Positions 1 through 8,350 of a DNA stretch of 64,000 nucleotides are shown here, one piece after another. A model generated the notes under the pieces. That model was not told the DNA's origin and did no database searches. It worked only from the letters and a program-made list of their open reading frames with translations. Position 1 is the stretch's first letter. Every line of letters starts with the position of its first letter. Where the stretch lies: contig NZ_FUZT01000001.1 in NCBI RefSeq assembly GCF_900167445.1, forward strand, positions 848,190 through 912,189, in the 5' to 3' direction. The translations under genes were made by a program, and so were the position numbers. The DNA comes from Maledivibacter halophilus (GTDB taxonomy: Bacteria > Bacillota > Clostridia > Peptostreptococcales > Caminicellaceae).

Positions 1-191
1 GACTGGAAAAAGAAAAAACTAAACTTGAGAAAGAGCTGGATAGAGTTAATAAAAAGTTATCTAATAAAGGATTTATTAATAAAGCCCCTTCTAAATTAGT
101 TGAAGAAGAAAAGGAGAAAAAAGATAAGTATCAGGAAATGTATGATAAAGTATTAGAAAGATTGGAGTATACTAAAAATAAGCTAAAGTAG
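1..191 (+). CDS. valS: Valyl-tRNA synthetase, C-terminal fragment (5' end outside window)
   Basis: The reading frame is open from the left edge (frame beginning at base 3) and stops with TAG at 189-191. It encodes about 62 residues of Lys/Glu-rich coiled coil containing [11 protein letters not shown] followed by KLVEEEKEK. This pattern is characteristic of the C-terminal tRNA-binding arm of bacterial ValRS, in which NxxFvnkAP is followed by VvexEkeK. The catalytic core lies outside the window. A folC gene follows directly, which is the common valS-folC order in Firmicutes and supports the call. The identification is from family pattern recognition on a short fragment. Confidence 0.85.
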   Translation, partial: LEKEKTKLEKELDRVNKKLSNKGFINKAPSKLVEEEKEKKDKYQEMYDKVLERLEYTKNKLK

Positions 192-197
192 TATTAT

Positions 198-219
198 AGC
201 CCAGCTTTTTTGCTGGGCT
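198..219 (+). terminator. Hairpin between valS and folC
   Basis: An 8-bp perfect stem, AGCCCAGC paired with GCTGGGCT, encloses a T-only loop just after the valS stop. No T-tract follows it, so it may be a weak terminator or an mRNA-processing hairpin rather than a full stop. Confidence 0.5.
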
Positions 220-241
220 TATATGGATAGGGGGATTAATA

Positions 242-1540
242 TTGAATTATAATGAAGCTTTAGAATATATTCATGGGACTTATAAATTTGGTAGCAAGCT
301 TGGTTTGCATAATATAAAATATTTACTTAAGCTTATGGGTGATCCTCATAAGGACTTAAAATTTATACATGTTGCAGGGACTAATGGGAAAGGATCAACC
401 TGTGCATTTATAAGCTCAATTCTTGTAGAACAGGGCTATAAAGTAGGCCTATTTACATCACCTTATCTCGAGGAGTTTACCGAGAGAATAAGAATAAATG
501 GGAAAAATATACCTGAGAAGGAATTAGCTAAGGTTACTGAGATAGTAAAGTCAAAGGTAGATATTATGTTATCAGAGGGTAAGTCTCACCCTACTGAATT
601 TGAGATAGTAACTGCAATAGCCATGCTTTTTTATAAACTAGAAAAAACCGATTATGTAGTACTTGAAGTAGGTTTGGGAGGAAGACTTGATTCAACAAAT
701 GTTATACCTGCTCCTTTAGTTTCTGTAATAACACCAATAGCCCTTGACCATACAGAATATCTAGGTGATACCTTAGATAAAATAGCCTTTGAAAAGGCTG
801 GTATTATAAAAAATAACAGCATTGTTGTGGCACATCCACAAAAAAAGGAGGCTATGGATGTAATAGAAAAAGTTACTGGTGATAGGGGATCAAAATTATT
901 GATTGTACCAATTGAAGAAGCTGAAATAGAAAAATATGATGAATTTGGTGTAAAGTTTAATATTAATCTATTTGATGAAAAATATTGTGATTTAGAAATT
1001 GGGTTATTGGGAAAACATCAGGTTAGCAATGCAGTAGTGGCACTTACATGTATAAAAGCTTTAAAGAAGTACTATGAAATCGATATTTCAGAAAAGTCCA
1101 TAAGAAATGGACTTAAAAATACAAAATGGTCTGGCAGACTTGAGGTGCTCAGAAGAAATCCTACCCTTTTAATTGATGGAGCCCATAATATTCATGGTGC
1201 CAAGGCTTTAAAGAAGACTATAGAAGACGTATTTGAGTACAATAGATTAATAGGAGTTATTGGAGTTTTGGGGGATAAAGACGTTGATGGTATACTAAGT
1301 GAGATTATTCCACTATGCCATAAGGTTGTTATAACTAAACCAAATAATCCAAGGGCAATTTCCCTTGATGAGCTTGAAAAAAAGATCAAATTTTTTAGCA
1401 AGGATGTTTATGCCTATGAAGATATAAACAGTGCAGTGAATAAATCGTTGGATTTAGCTAAAGAAAATGATTTAATTTTATATTGTGGTTCGTTATATAT
1501 GATAGGAGATGTAAGAACTATACTTACTAAGGATAAATAG
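242..1540 (+). CDS. folC: Folylpolyglutamate synthase / dihydrofolate synthase
   Basis: A 432-residue cytosolic Mur-ligase-family enzyme that adds glutamate to (dihydro)folate using ATP, for folate retention and one-carbon metabolism. The ATP-binding loop GTNGKGS lies at residues 46-52, preceded by HVA. The family DxT-type segment LDSTNVI and the C-terminal LIDGAHN motif are present. Length is normal for FolC. The start is TTG at 242, preceded by an AGGGGG ribosome-binding site at about 229-234. It follows valS by about 50 bp and ends in a strong terminator overlapping its stop codon. Whether it carries dihydrofolate synthase activity as well cannot be read from the sequence. Confidence 0.95.
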   Translation: MNYNEALEYIHGTYKFGSKLGLHNIKYLLKLMGDPHKDLKFIHVAGTNGKGSTCAFISSILVEQGYKVGLFTSPYLEEFTERIRINGKNIPEKELAKVTEIVKSKVDIMLSEGKSHPTEFEIVTAIAMLFYKLEKTDYVVLEVGLGGRLDSTNVIPAPLVSVITPIALDHTEYLGDTLDKIAFEKAGIIKNNSIVVAHPQKKEAMDVIEKVTGDRGSKLLIVPIEEAEIEKYDEFGVKFNINLFDEKYCDLEIGLLGKHQVSNAVVALTCIKALKKYYEIDISEKSIRNGLKNTKWSGRLEVLRRNPTLLIDGAHNIHGAKALKKTIEDVFEYNRLIGVIGVLGDKDVDGILSEIIPLCHKVVITKPNNPRAISLDELEKKIKFFSKDVYAYEDINSAVNKSLDLAKENDLILYCGSLYMIGDVRTILTKDK

Positions 1541-1562
1541 TGGATTATCCACTATTTTTTTT
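1537..1562 (+). terminator. Rho-independent terminator of folC
   Basis: ATAGTGGA and TCCACTAT form an 8-bp perfect stem with a 3-nt loop, followed by seven T residues. The stem begins within the folC stop codon region. Confidence 0.9.
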
Positions 1563-1647
1563 GCTTAAAAAATCACATGACAGTAGAAATTTTCATACTA
1601 TAGTAATTAAGATAAGGGTTCTAATATTTTTTTTTGGAGGTATTTTA

Positions 1648-2562
1648 ATGAGGAATATAAACCCAGTAACAACTATTATTTCTAATGTTGGTGATGATAC
1701 ACTTTCAATTATAAACTTAATAAGCTTACGTGAGGTAGGAAAGATATTCCTCAAAAACTCCTTTGGACCTCATCATATGGTGGGTGATATAAGTAATAAA
1801 TATCTTTATATATCAAATTGTTATAATTCAAGTGTTTGTAAATACGATATGATTCTTGATATGGTAATAGATACAGTTTATGTAGGAAGCAATCCATGTC
1901 ATTTAGCATTAAATAAAAAAAGTAATTTATTATATATAGCAAACGAAGATTCGAATTCTATTTCAGTAGTAGATGCAAAAAAAATGTCTTTACAAGCTCA
2001 GATTCCTGTTGGTGAGATGCCTCATGATGTAAAGCTAAGCAGTGATGGAAGCTATCTTTTCATATGCAATTTTAGAACAAATACCCTATCTGTTATTAAT
2101 ACTTTAACCAATGAAAGAGAAAAGAATATTTATGTAAATTCAAATCCATATCATATGTGCCTTAGCAGGGATGGGGAGAAGTTATATATTGTAAATACTA
2201 ATTATTCTAGTTTAAGAAAGGGAAGCGTAACAATATTGAATACAAGGCAGCTAAAGGTTGAGGAGAAAATTGAAATTGGAAAAACCCCTATGGATGCAGC
2301 CTGTGGATTAAATGAAAAATATTTGTATATTACCGATATGGAACTAGACACTGTTTCAATTTTAGATTTAAAGGAAAAAAGGATTGTTGATAGCATCAAT
2401 GTAGGTAAGATGCCCCTTAGTATAGAAATAGACAGTCAAGATAAATATATTATATCAAGTAATATAGGTGATAATTCTGTATCTATTATTGATTTAAAAA
2501 GATTTTATTTAATCAAAAACATAAAAGTGGGCAAAGAGCCCACAGGGATTTTATGCATTTAA
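1648..2562 (+). CDS. YncE-like YVTN beta-propeller repeat protein
   Basis: About 304 residues made of roughly 40-residue repeats of the type YIxN-xxSxSVVDxxxxxxxxxIxVGxxPxxxxLSxDG, typical of seven-bladed YVTN/YncE propellers. Examples are LLYIANEDSNSISVVD and VGEMPHDVKLSSDG. No signal peptide or membrane segment is seen from this start, so it is probably cytoplasmic. The open frame extends upstream to 1540, but ATG 1648 has a GGAGG at 1636-1640 and the upstream part overlaps the folC terminator, so 1648 is preferred. Such proteins are binding scaffolds; substrate and function are unknown. It stands alone between folC and a convergent gene. Confidence 0.8.
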   Translation: MRNINPVTTIISNVGDDTLSIINLISLREVGKIFLKNSFGPHHMVGDISNKYLYISNCYNSSVCKYDMILDMVIDTVYVGSNPCHLALNKKSNLLYIANEDSNSISVVDAKKMSLQAQIPVGEMPHDVKLSSDGSYLFICNFRTNTLSVINTLTNEREKNIYVNSNPYHMCLSRDGEKLYIVNTNYSSLRKGSVTILNTRQLKVEEKIEIGKTPMDAACGLNEKYLYITDMELDTVSILDLKEKRIVDSINVGKMPLSIEIDSQDKYIISSNIGDNSVSIIDLKRFYLIKNIKVGKEPTGILCI

Positions 2563-2613
2563 AGATAGATATACAAGCAGTTTTGGCGAGAGGTAATTAT
2601 AAAAAAGTTCCAA

Positions 2614-3141
2614 TTAATTAATTAGTAGTTTAATTATCTCTCCATATATATCTTGAGCTTTATTTCTCCAATTATCACATATTGTTTTAGCATGTTTATT
2701 AGATACTACATCTAACTTAAGGTCAATTAAAGTTATATCATTTTCTATAACCTTAAGTTCTACTAAGTAGTCATTTTTTGATTTTTTCTTATAATTAGCA
2801 GAAATTTGTGTTTCCTTTAACAAAATTTTTTTTCTATTTTCTATTGCTGTATCTATCCTATTAAGTAGATTATCAGATAACCTGTCCTTAAAATAATTAA
2901 GAGTATCCTTACCTTTTTCTGTTATTAAATAGTAATAGTGTTTTTCATTTTGAGTGTACTCTAATAATGATGTATTTACCAGCTCGGACAAAAACTGCTG
3001 AAGCACAAAATAATTCATTAACTCATTTTCCATAATAAAATCAGTTATCTGATTATTTGTAATGGCAATTTCAAATTTATTCAAGATATATAAAAGTAAT
3101 AGTTTGTTTTCAGCTTCCACTTTAGTATTATTAGCAAACAT
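2614..3141 (-). CDS. DUF4364 family winged-helix protein
   Basis: A 175-residue soluble protein with an N-terminal winged-helix-like region (about residues 10-80, including YYYLITEKGKDTLNYF, resembling the wing and dimer helix of PadR-type regulators). A helical and strand-rich C-terminal part follows. Overall size and pattern match DUF4364, a clostridial family with no established function that is thought to be transcriptional. The ATG at 3139-3141 is preceded by a GGTGG-type ribosome-binding site. It converges on the propeller gene and is followed upstream by a repeat-filled region. The family assignment is from recognition, not a search. Confidence 0.75.
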   Translation of the reverse strand: MFANNTKVEAENKLLLLYILNKFEIAITNNQITDFIMENELMNYFVLQQFLSELVNTSLLEYTQNEKHYYYLITEKGKDTLNYFKDRLSDNLLNRIDTAIENRKKILLKETQISANYKKKSKNDYLVELKVIENDITLIDLKLDVVSNKHAKTICDNWRNKAQDIYGEIIKLLIN

Positions 3142-3241
3142 ATTTTACCACCACACCTTAAGTTTTAAAATAATCTAAGTTTAATATCAGATTTATAATA
3201 TAGATATTAAGCTTCAGATAAGAGGATTTTAAACTTTAGAT

Positions 3242-3411
3242 TTGGGGAATTTGCATACTACAGTGAAACAAATTGAAAGGTTAATTTACACATCAAAAAA
3301 ATTACAGCAACATTAATATTTTTAGGATTCATAAATTAAGTTTTGAGATTGTTTCACTATATATAATTGAAATAATGCTTTAAGCACTATGTATTTATGC
3401 AATTTCCTCAC
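3242..3411. repeat. Family B-type palindrome enclosing a family A element (B1)
   Basis: The outer arms GGGGAATTTGCATA (from 3244) and TATGCAATTTCCTC (ending about 3410) are inverted copies related to the family B ends seen elsewhere in the window. The interior holds the family A element at 3261-3359. The region 3142-3575 has no gene and consists mainly of this composite plus a terminator. Confidence 0.6.
3261..3359. repeat. Family A palindromic element (A1)
   Basis: A roughly 99-bp imperfect palindrome. The left end reads AGTGAAACAAATTGAAAGG and TTAATTTACACATC. The right end, reverse-complemented, reads AGTGAAACAATCTCAAAAC and TTAATTTATGAATCC. The right arm closely matches the left arm of the copy at 51180, which shows that these are members of one family. 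Confidence 0.75.
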
Positions 3412-3511
3412 TTAATAAATTATATCATATTTATTGGTTTCATTCATCTAAAATGATATAGAGGGGTAAAATAGATATAAGCAATGTATATATATTAAAA
3501 TTTAGCCTTTT

Positions 3512-3561
3512 AAAAAAGACTGTAACACCCACAATTCATCGTGGGTGTTACAGTCTTTTTT
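3512..3561 (-). terminator. Long terminator hairpin downstream of SASP gene
   Basis: GACTGTAACACCCAC pairs with GTGGGTGTTACAGTC, and the stem continues into flanking A and T runs, making about 21 bp. On the minus strand it terminates the SASP gene at 3576. It would also work on the plus strand. Confidence 0.92.
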
Positions 3562-3575
3562 AAAAATTACTAATT

Positions 3576-3782
3576 TTATTTAGTTCCTCCAGACATTTGT
3601 CTTTCTGCCATTTCAACAAGACGCTTAGTCATATATCCACCTACATAACCATTTTGTCTAGAAGTTAGATTTCCTTTATCCATATTATCATAATTTGCTA
3701 GACCTAATTCGTTAGCAATTTCTAGCTTGAAGCTATTTAATGCTGCTCTAGCTTCAGGAACTACAGCTTTATTACGTGCCAT
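3576..3782 (-). CDS. Small acid-soluble spore protein, alpha/beta type
   Basis: 68 residues with the alpha/beta SASP layout: PEARAALNSFK, then the germination-protease region LEIANELGL, then the DNA-binding half with GNLTSRQNGYVGGYMTKRLV. These proteins coat and protect DNA in the forespore and are degraded by GPR on germination. The ATG at 3780-3782 follows a strong AGGAGG. It is a single-gene unit ended by a very stable hairpin, as is usual for abundantly expressed SASP genes. A sigma-G promoter is expected upstream, but I could not identify one with confidence. It shows that the organism makes endospores. Confidence 0.97.
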   Translation of the reverse strand: MARNKAVVPEARAALNSFKLEIANELGLANYDNMDKGNLTSRQNGYVGGYMTKRLVEMAERQMSGGTK

Positions 3783-4072
3783 TGATTATCCTCCTTTTAT
3801 ATTATTATAGATAAACAACACTATCATCTTAAAATAAGATTTAAATTATTTGTGTTGCATTATTAATTTAACCAAATTAAATAACGATTATGTTAGTAAT
3901 TTTAACTTATAAATTTATAATTTAGTAAAGAAACATAAAAATAATAATTTAGTTAAAAAAATGTAAAAAAAAATTGTGAAAAATATAGTAGAATATAAAT
4001 AGATGGCAATTGTGATTAATAGAGGTTAGAATTTGGTATTTATATATAATATAAAGTATGTTGGAGGGAAAA

Positions 4073-4759
4073 ATGAATTATAAAGAAGAATTAAAGGATA
4101 TGCTTATAGAATTGGGAGCGAGCAAAGTAGGATTTGGTTATCTGGAAGATGTTTTACCAGCTAAATATAAGCATTTAAAAACTGGAGTATCTTTAGCTTT
4201 CAGATTATCAGATGAAATAATTAATGAAATTGATAATGAGCCTACCCACAGTTATTTTCACCATTATAGAACAGTAAATTTTAGGATAGATCAGATAATT
4301 CTAAGTGGAATTTCAAAATTACAAAATTGGGGATTTTTAGCAATGCCAGTTCCTGCTTCCCAGTCGGTTAATGTTAATGGTAGTAAATACCAAGGGATAT
4401 TTCAACATCGAACTGCTGCCACGCGGGCTGGACTTGGATGGATAGGTAAAAATGCATGCCTCGTAACAGATGAATTTGGACCAAGAATACGACTTGGAAC
4501 TATACTGACTAATATGGAGGTATCCTACGATTCTCCTATAACATCTTCTAAATGTGGAAATTGCAATAAATGTGTTGAGGCTTGTCCTGCTGTTGCACTT
4601 AAAGGAAATATTTGGTATCCAGGTATAAGACGTGAAGAGCTTGTAGATCCACAGGCATGTAGTCAGCATATGTCAAGTCATTATAAACATATTGGAAGAG
4701 GAGCTGTATGTGGCCTTTGTATAAAAAGTTGTCCAAGGGGAACTAAAATAATTAGATGA
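4073..4759 (+). CDS. QueG-related 4Fe-4S double-cluster protein (short)
   Basis: About 228 residues resembling the COG1600 epoxyqueuosine-reductase family: VPASQ, the R-AGLGWIGKN segment and a C-terminal ferredoxin-like module. The Cys set is CGNCNKCVEACP at about residues 161-172, followed by C196 and then CGLCIKSCP at 213-221, enough for two 4Fe-4S clusters. True QueG (about 310-380 aa) carries a longer N-terminal cobalamin domain and often a HEAT tail; this protein is shorter, so queuosine function is not assured. The upstream in-frame ATG at 4058 is less likely, because the GGAGGG site at 4063-4068 fits ATG 4073. It is monocistronic and followed by a family B repeat. Confidence 0.75.
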   Translation: MNYKEELKDMLIELGASKVGFGYLEDVLPAKYKHLKTGVSLAFRLSDEIINEIDNEPTHSYFHHYRTVNFRIDQIILSGISKLQNWGFLAMPVPASQSVNVNGSKYQGIFQHRTAATRAGLGWIGKNACLVTDEFGPRIRLGTILTNMEVSYDSPITSSKCGNCNKCVEACPAVALKGNIWYPGIRREELVDPQACSQHMSSHYKHIGRGAVCGLCIKSCPRGTKIIR

Positions 4760-4824
4760 GGAAATTGCGTATGAAAATATTATCCTCAATTTAGTTTTTA
4801 AGAAGGTAATTATGTAATTTGTCT
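4758..4824. repeat. Family B palindromic element (B2)
   Basis: The left arm GAGGAAATTGCGTA starts at the stop codon of the QueG-like gene. The right arm TAATTATGTAATTTGTC is its imperfect inverse. This is a short version of the family. Confidence 0.55.
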
Positions 4825-4835
4825 AGATAATAAAG

Positions 4836-4880
4836 ATAAAAGCCAGATTCTAAAAAAATTAGAATCGAGGCCTTTATCAA
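4836..4880 (-). terminator. Terminator for the small basic protein gene
   Basis: The left arm (AAAAGCCAGATTCTA) and right arm (TAGAATCGAGGCCTTTAT) form a stem with a one- or two-base imperfection around an A-rich loop. Read on the minus strand it lies directly after the stop at 4889. Confidence 0.6.
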
Positions 4881-4888
4881 AACTTGCT

Positions 4889-5077
4889 TTAAGTCAATTT
4901 TCTGTTCATCTTTACCTTGACATCTTTACGAATGCCGTGGTTATGAGAACTTTCAAGTTGAGCTTTTTGAGACTTTGCTTCTTTATGCCAATGTCTATCT
5001 TCTTCTTTAAAAGTTCTTCTACCAAGCTCTGTTCTTTTTCCTTTAATATTTGTATATTGACTTCGAATAATTGACAA
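4889..5077 (-). CDS. Small basic hypothetical protein (62 aa)
   Basis: A 62-residue, Lys/Arg/His-rich soluble protein (GKRTELGRRTFKEEDRHWHK is its central part) that I do not recognise. A GTG at 5084-5086 also opens the frame, but the AAGGGAG at about 5087-5093 is correctly spaced for the TTG at 5075-5077, so that start is preferred. It has its own terminator-like hairpin downstream, which supports a real gene. The high charge and location among sporulation genes are compatible with a minor spore-core protein, but that is only a guess. Confidence 0.55.
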   Translation of the reverse strand: MSIIRSQYTNIKGKRTELGRRTFKEEDRHWHKEAKSQKAQLESSHNHGIRKDVKVKMNRKLT

Positions 5078-5219
5078 GACAAACACTCCCTTAGAAGCTT
5101 GTTTAATTATTTTATTAAATTTTAACCCAAAATACTTAACAAAACATCTGGGATAATAATAGTTTTTGAATTATTAGTGAATATATTCATAATACTTAAA
5201 AAACATAGGAGGAATTAAT

Positions 5220-6395
5220 TTGAAAACGTATATAAAACATACTATAGCAATAATCCTATCAGTAACTTTATTTACAGGCTGTACAGCTTCAACTATAAAA
5301 GTAGATAATAAAGTTGAAAATAATGGCAAAAACAATGATACAAAAACAGAGGAGCTTGTGGAAAATAATGATAAAGATAAGAAGGAGCAAAATGAAAATA
5401 ATGGAAATTTAAAAGCTTCACAATCTAATGAAAATAGTACTAACAACGATGAACATGAAGATAGCAAGTCCAAAGAAATAAATCTTCAAGAAATTAAACC
5501 TAATGAATTAGGACAAGTAATGGTTATTATGTATCATGCCCTTGGAGATGAAGAAAAAAAATATATAAGATCAATAGAAAATTTTAAAGAAGACTTAAAG
5601 CTTTTATATGAAAAGGGCTATAGACCTGTTAGTTTAGAGGATTATATTAATAATAATATTGATGTAGAACCGGGAAAAACGCCTGTGGTTTTGACCTTTG
5701 ATGACGGAAACTTGAGTGATTTTAATGTTATAGAGGAAAATGGAGAAAAGAAGATCGACCCTAACAGTGCTATTGGTATTTTAGAAGAATTTAATAAAAA
5801 ATATCCAGATTTTGGACTTGAAGCTACTTTTTATATATATGGAGAAAATCCCTTTAGACAAAAAAATTTAATTGACTATAAGCTTAATTATATTGTTGAA
5901 AGAGGAATGGACATTGGAAATCATAGTTTTGGTCATGACAAATTAAGTACATTGTCTAAAGAGGAAATTAAAAGAACTTTGGCTAGAAATGTTAAATTTA
6001 TAAAACAATATTTACCGGATTATGAGGTTAACACATTGTCATTACCATATGGAGCTAGGCCAAAGGATGAAGAAACAAGAAAATATCTTTATAAAGGTTC
6101 CTTTGAGGGAATAGAATATAACAATATTGGTGCTTTAGCTGTTGGTGCTAATCCTGAGCATTCTTCTGTTCACAAGGAGTTTGATTATGAGTATATAAAC
6201 CGTGTACATGGAAGCTCTGAAGAATTTGGACTTAGATATTGGCTTGAGTATTTTGATAAGCACCCAGAAAAGAGATATATAAGTGATGGTGATAAAGATA
6301 CAGTAACAATTCCAGAATCCAAGAGTGACTTTATAAATGAAAAAGGTCTAGGAGAAAGAAAACTGAGGACATATAAATTAGAAGAAACTAAATAA
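5220..6395 (+). CDS. Lipoprotein polysaccharide deacetylase (NodB domain)
   Basis: 391 residues. A lipobox LFTGC ends at Cys21, followed by a low-complexity Asn/Glu/Lys linker (about 25-90), then a NodB/CE4 domain. Domain motifs are TFDDG at 159-163 (catalytic Asp and metal Asp) and HSFGHDKL at 235-242 (metal His pair). A basic Arg/Pro region SLPYGARP follows. The likely role is metal-dependent removal of N-acetyl groups from cell-wall or exopolysaccharide glycan on the outer membrane face. The start is TTG 5220 with AGGAGG at 5207-5212. An insert between TFDDG and the His motif makes the domain larger than minimal CE4 enzymes. The substrate is unknown. Confidence 0.88.
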   Translation: MKTYIKHTIAIILSVTLFTGCTASTIKVDNKVENNGKNNDTKTEELVENNDKDKKEQNENNGNLKASQSNENSTNNDEHEDSKSKEINLQEIKPNELGQVMVIMYHALGDEEKKYIRSIENFKEDLKLLYEKGYRPVSLEDYINNNIDVEPGKTPVVLTFDDGNLSDFNVIEENGEKKIDPNSAIGILEEFNKKYPDFGLEATFYIYGENPFRQKNLIDYKLNYIVERGMDIGNHSFGHDKLSTLSKEEIKRTLARNVKFIKQYLPDYEVNTLSLPYGARPKDEETRKYLYKGSFEGIEYNNIGALAVGANPEHSSVHKEFDYEYINRVHGSSEEFGLRYWLEYFDKHPEKRYISDGDKDTVTIPESKSDFINEKGLGERKLRTYKLEETK

Positions 6396-6416
6396 AATGA
6401 TATTTTATATTTCAGT

Positions 6417-6456
6417 AATAACCCGCTATTATTTAGTGGGTTATTTTATTTTTTTC
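6417..6456 (+). terminator. Terminator after the deacetylase lipoprotein gene
   Basis: AATAACCCGCT and AGTGGGTTATT form an 11-bp stem with one G-T pair, followed by a T-rich tract. Confidence 0.85.
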
Positions 6457-6527
6457 CAAAACATATAGAATAATAAAATATTTCAAGAATAAATTTAATA
6501 TATAAGCTAGATACAAGGAGGTATACT

Positions 6528-7307
6528 ATGAGGTGTTTGGTGATTTCTAAAAGGCGTATGGTCTTAACTATTATAGTTTTTATTATTATTGTATTAAGCA
6601 TAGTATTCTTTAATGATATTAGTTATAAAGTTATGGAGACAATTGCACCAAATAAATTAATTCCTATATATTCTGTTGAGACGGAAGAGAAAAAAGTAGC
6701 TATAAGTTTTGATGCTGCTTGGGGTGACAGATATACTGATGGGATTTTAGATACATTGGACAAATATAATGTTAAATCAACCTTTTTTTTAGTAGGGTTT
6801 TGGGTCGATAGATATCCTGATATGGTAAAAAAGATTAATGAAAAAGGTCATGATGTAGGGAATCATTCTTCAACACATCCCCATATGTCAAAGTTATCTA
6901 AGGAGCAAATTGTCAAGGAACTAAATCAAACAGGTGAAAAAATTTATAATTTAACTGGAAAAAAACCATATCTTTTTAGACCTCCATTTGGAGATTATAA
7001 TAATACCCTTATAGAAACAGCTAAAGAATGTGGATACTATACCATCCAATGGGATGTGGATTCATTAGATTGGAAGGAACTTGGAGTAGAACCTGTAGTC
7101 GATAGAATAACAAGAAATGTAAAAAATGGCTCAATTGTTCTTTTTCATAATAATGCTAAATATGTTTTAGAATTTTTACCACTTGTAATTGAGAGGCTCC
7201 AAAAAAATGGTTATGAAATAGTTCCAATTTCAGAAATAATAATGAAGGATAATTTTTATATTGATCATACAGGAAAACAAAAGAAAATAGATGGTTCAAA
7301 AGATTAA
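6528..7307 (+). CDS. PdaB-like sporulation polysaccharide deacetylase
   Basis: 259 residues. A single N-terminal membrane anchor (about 12-28) precedes a compact CE4 domain with the PdaB/YlxY-type variant motif SFDAAWG (60-66) in place of TFDDG. HSSTHPHM (113-120, metal His pair) and RPPFGDYN (about 151) complete the set. PdaB-type enzymes are needed for maintenance of spore cortex or late spore stability in Bacillus. The ATG at 6528 has an AAGGAGG site just upstream. It sits next to another deacetylase but is separated from it by a terminator, so it is probably its own unit. The PdaB assignment rests on the AAWG variant and size. Confidence 0.85.
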   Translation: MRCLVISKRRMVLTIIVFIIIVLSIVFFNDISYKVMETIAPNKLIPIYSVETEEKKVAISFDAAWGDRYTDGILDTLDKYNVKSTFFLVGFWVDRYPDMVKKINEKGHDVGNHSSTHPHMSKLSKEQIVKELNQTGEKIYNLTGKKPYLFRPPFGDYNNTLIETAKECGYYTIQWDVDSLDWKELGVEPVVDRITRNVKNGSIVLFHNNAKYVLEFLPLVIERLQKNGYEIVPISEIIMKDNFYIDHTGKQKKIDGSKD

Positions 7308-7370
7308 AAAACACTGGCTATTTAAGTTGTTTTATTAGCCTTATCTTATATACATAAATATAGGATTATA

Positions 7371-7454
7371 GAGAAATTATAATACTACAAAGATAGTTAG
7401 ATATAATTTCACTATAGTTAGTTTTTTACAAAAGCTAATTATGCAATTTTCTTA
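7371..7454. repeat. Family B palindromic element (B3)
   Basis: The left arm GAGAAATTATAATA and right arm TAATTATGCAATTTTCTTA are imperfect inverse copies. The right arm ends about 8 bp before the ribosome-binding site of the next gene and contributes the spurious upstream ATG at 7441. Confidence 0.6.
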
Positions 7455-7476
7455 CTTATTTTTAGGAGTTGAAAAG

Positions 7477-8187
7477 ATGAGCATAGTTAAAGTTATTGGT
7501 ATAGTTACAGACCACAGAAATACTATGATTAGTAATTTAGTATTTATATTATTAAAACAAATTGGATACAATGTGGCTTTAATAAATGATTCACTTATTA
7601 AAATCAATGAACATGTTGTTGAAAAAAAGTCAATAAATGATAATAGTATTAAAAAATTTTTTGTAGAGGAAGAAAAAATAGATTATATTATTTTAGATAA
7701 TTTTCAGATTGAGAAATTGTACAAATTAATAGGTGAATTTAAAATAGATGCTTTAATAGACGATCAAAGAAATGATAAAAATAAACTGGATAAGGAAATT
7801 TGTGCTATAAAAAAAGGTTTATTAAATAAGTTGAGAAGAAATGGAACATGTATTATTAATTCAGAGAATAGAGCGTTAAATAACTATTTTGATAGTTTAC
7901 AAGACAAAATTATTATAACCTATGGATTGGAATCAAAATCTACTATAACGGCATCTAGCTTAGACATTGATGAAATTATATCATTTAATTGTTGCATACA
8001 AAGAGGACTAACAACTCTTCGAGGTAATGAGATTGAACAAATGGAGTTTCCAATTAAGATACGATATTATGATGATTTTAATATATATGATTTTCTAGCA
8101 CTAATAGGTATAGCCCTTATATATGAAATACCAGTAGAAAGTATCAGGCAAATAATATATAGAGTGGATACAAAGAATTTTGACTAA
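7477..8187 (+). CDS. Degenerate Mur-ligase (MurE-like) central-domain protein
   Basis: 236 residues. The arrangement mirrors the ATPase domain of MurE/MurT-type ligases: an N-terminal strand and loop GIVTDHRNTM (8-17) where the P-loop GxxGTNGKTT belongs, then SNLVFILLKQIGYNVALI. A CTxxDHLD-like region (DALIDDQRNDKNKLD, 91-105) follows, then KKGLLNKLRRNGTCIIN, IITYGLESKSTITASS (146-161) and FNIYDFLALIGIAL (201-214). The Gly, Lys and Thr residues of the P-loop are absent and the protein stops where the C-terminal ligase domain would begin, so catalysis is unlikely. The start ATG 7477 has AGGAG at 7464-7468; the ATG at 7441 lies inside repeat B3. Function is unknown; a pseudo-enzyme role is inferred. 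Confidence 0.65.
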   Translation: MSIVKVIGIVTDHRNTMISNLVFILLKQIGYNVALINDSLIKINEHVVEKKSINDNSIKKFFVEEEKIDYIILDNFQIEKLYKLIGEFKIDALIDDQRNDKNKLDKEICAIKKGLLNKLRRNGTCIINSENRALNNYFDSLQDKIIITYGLESKSTITASSLDIDEIISFNCCIQRGLTTLRGNEIEQMEFPIKIRYYDDFNIYDFLALIGIALIYEIPVESIRQIIYRVDTKNFD

Positions 8188-8350
8188 ATTTTGAAACTTC
8201 TGTTCTATTTTTTAGGAAAGTAGAATAAATATATTTGTAGATTGATTAAGGGTTATTTGAAATAAATGTATTTCTTTATTCTGTTTTACCATATATAACC
8301 CAACAACACAAGAATCAAAGAATTATAAGGAGCGTAAGGGGGCTAGAGAT

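Noticed and set aside
1540..1647. Upstream extension of the YncE-like propeller gene
   Set aside because: It overlaps the folC terminator and has no ribosome-binding site; GGAGG at 1636-1640 fits ATG 1648.
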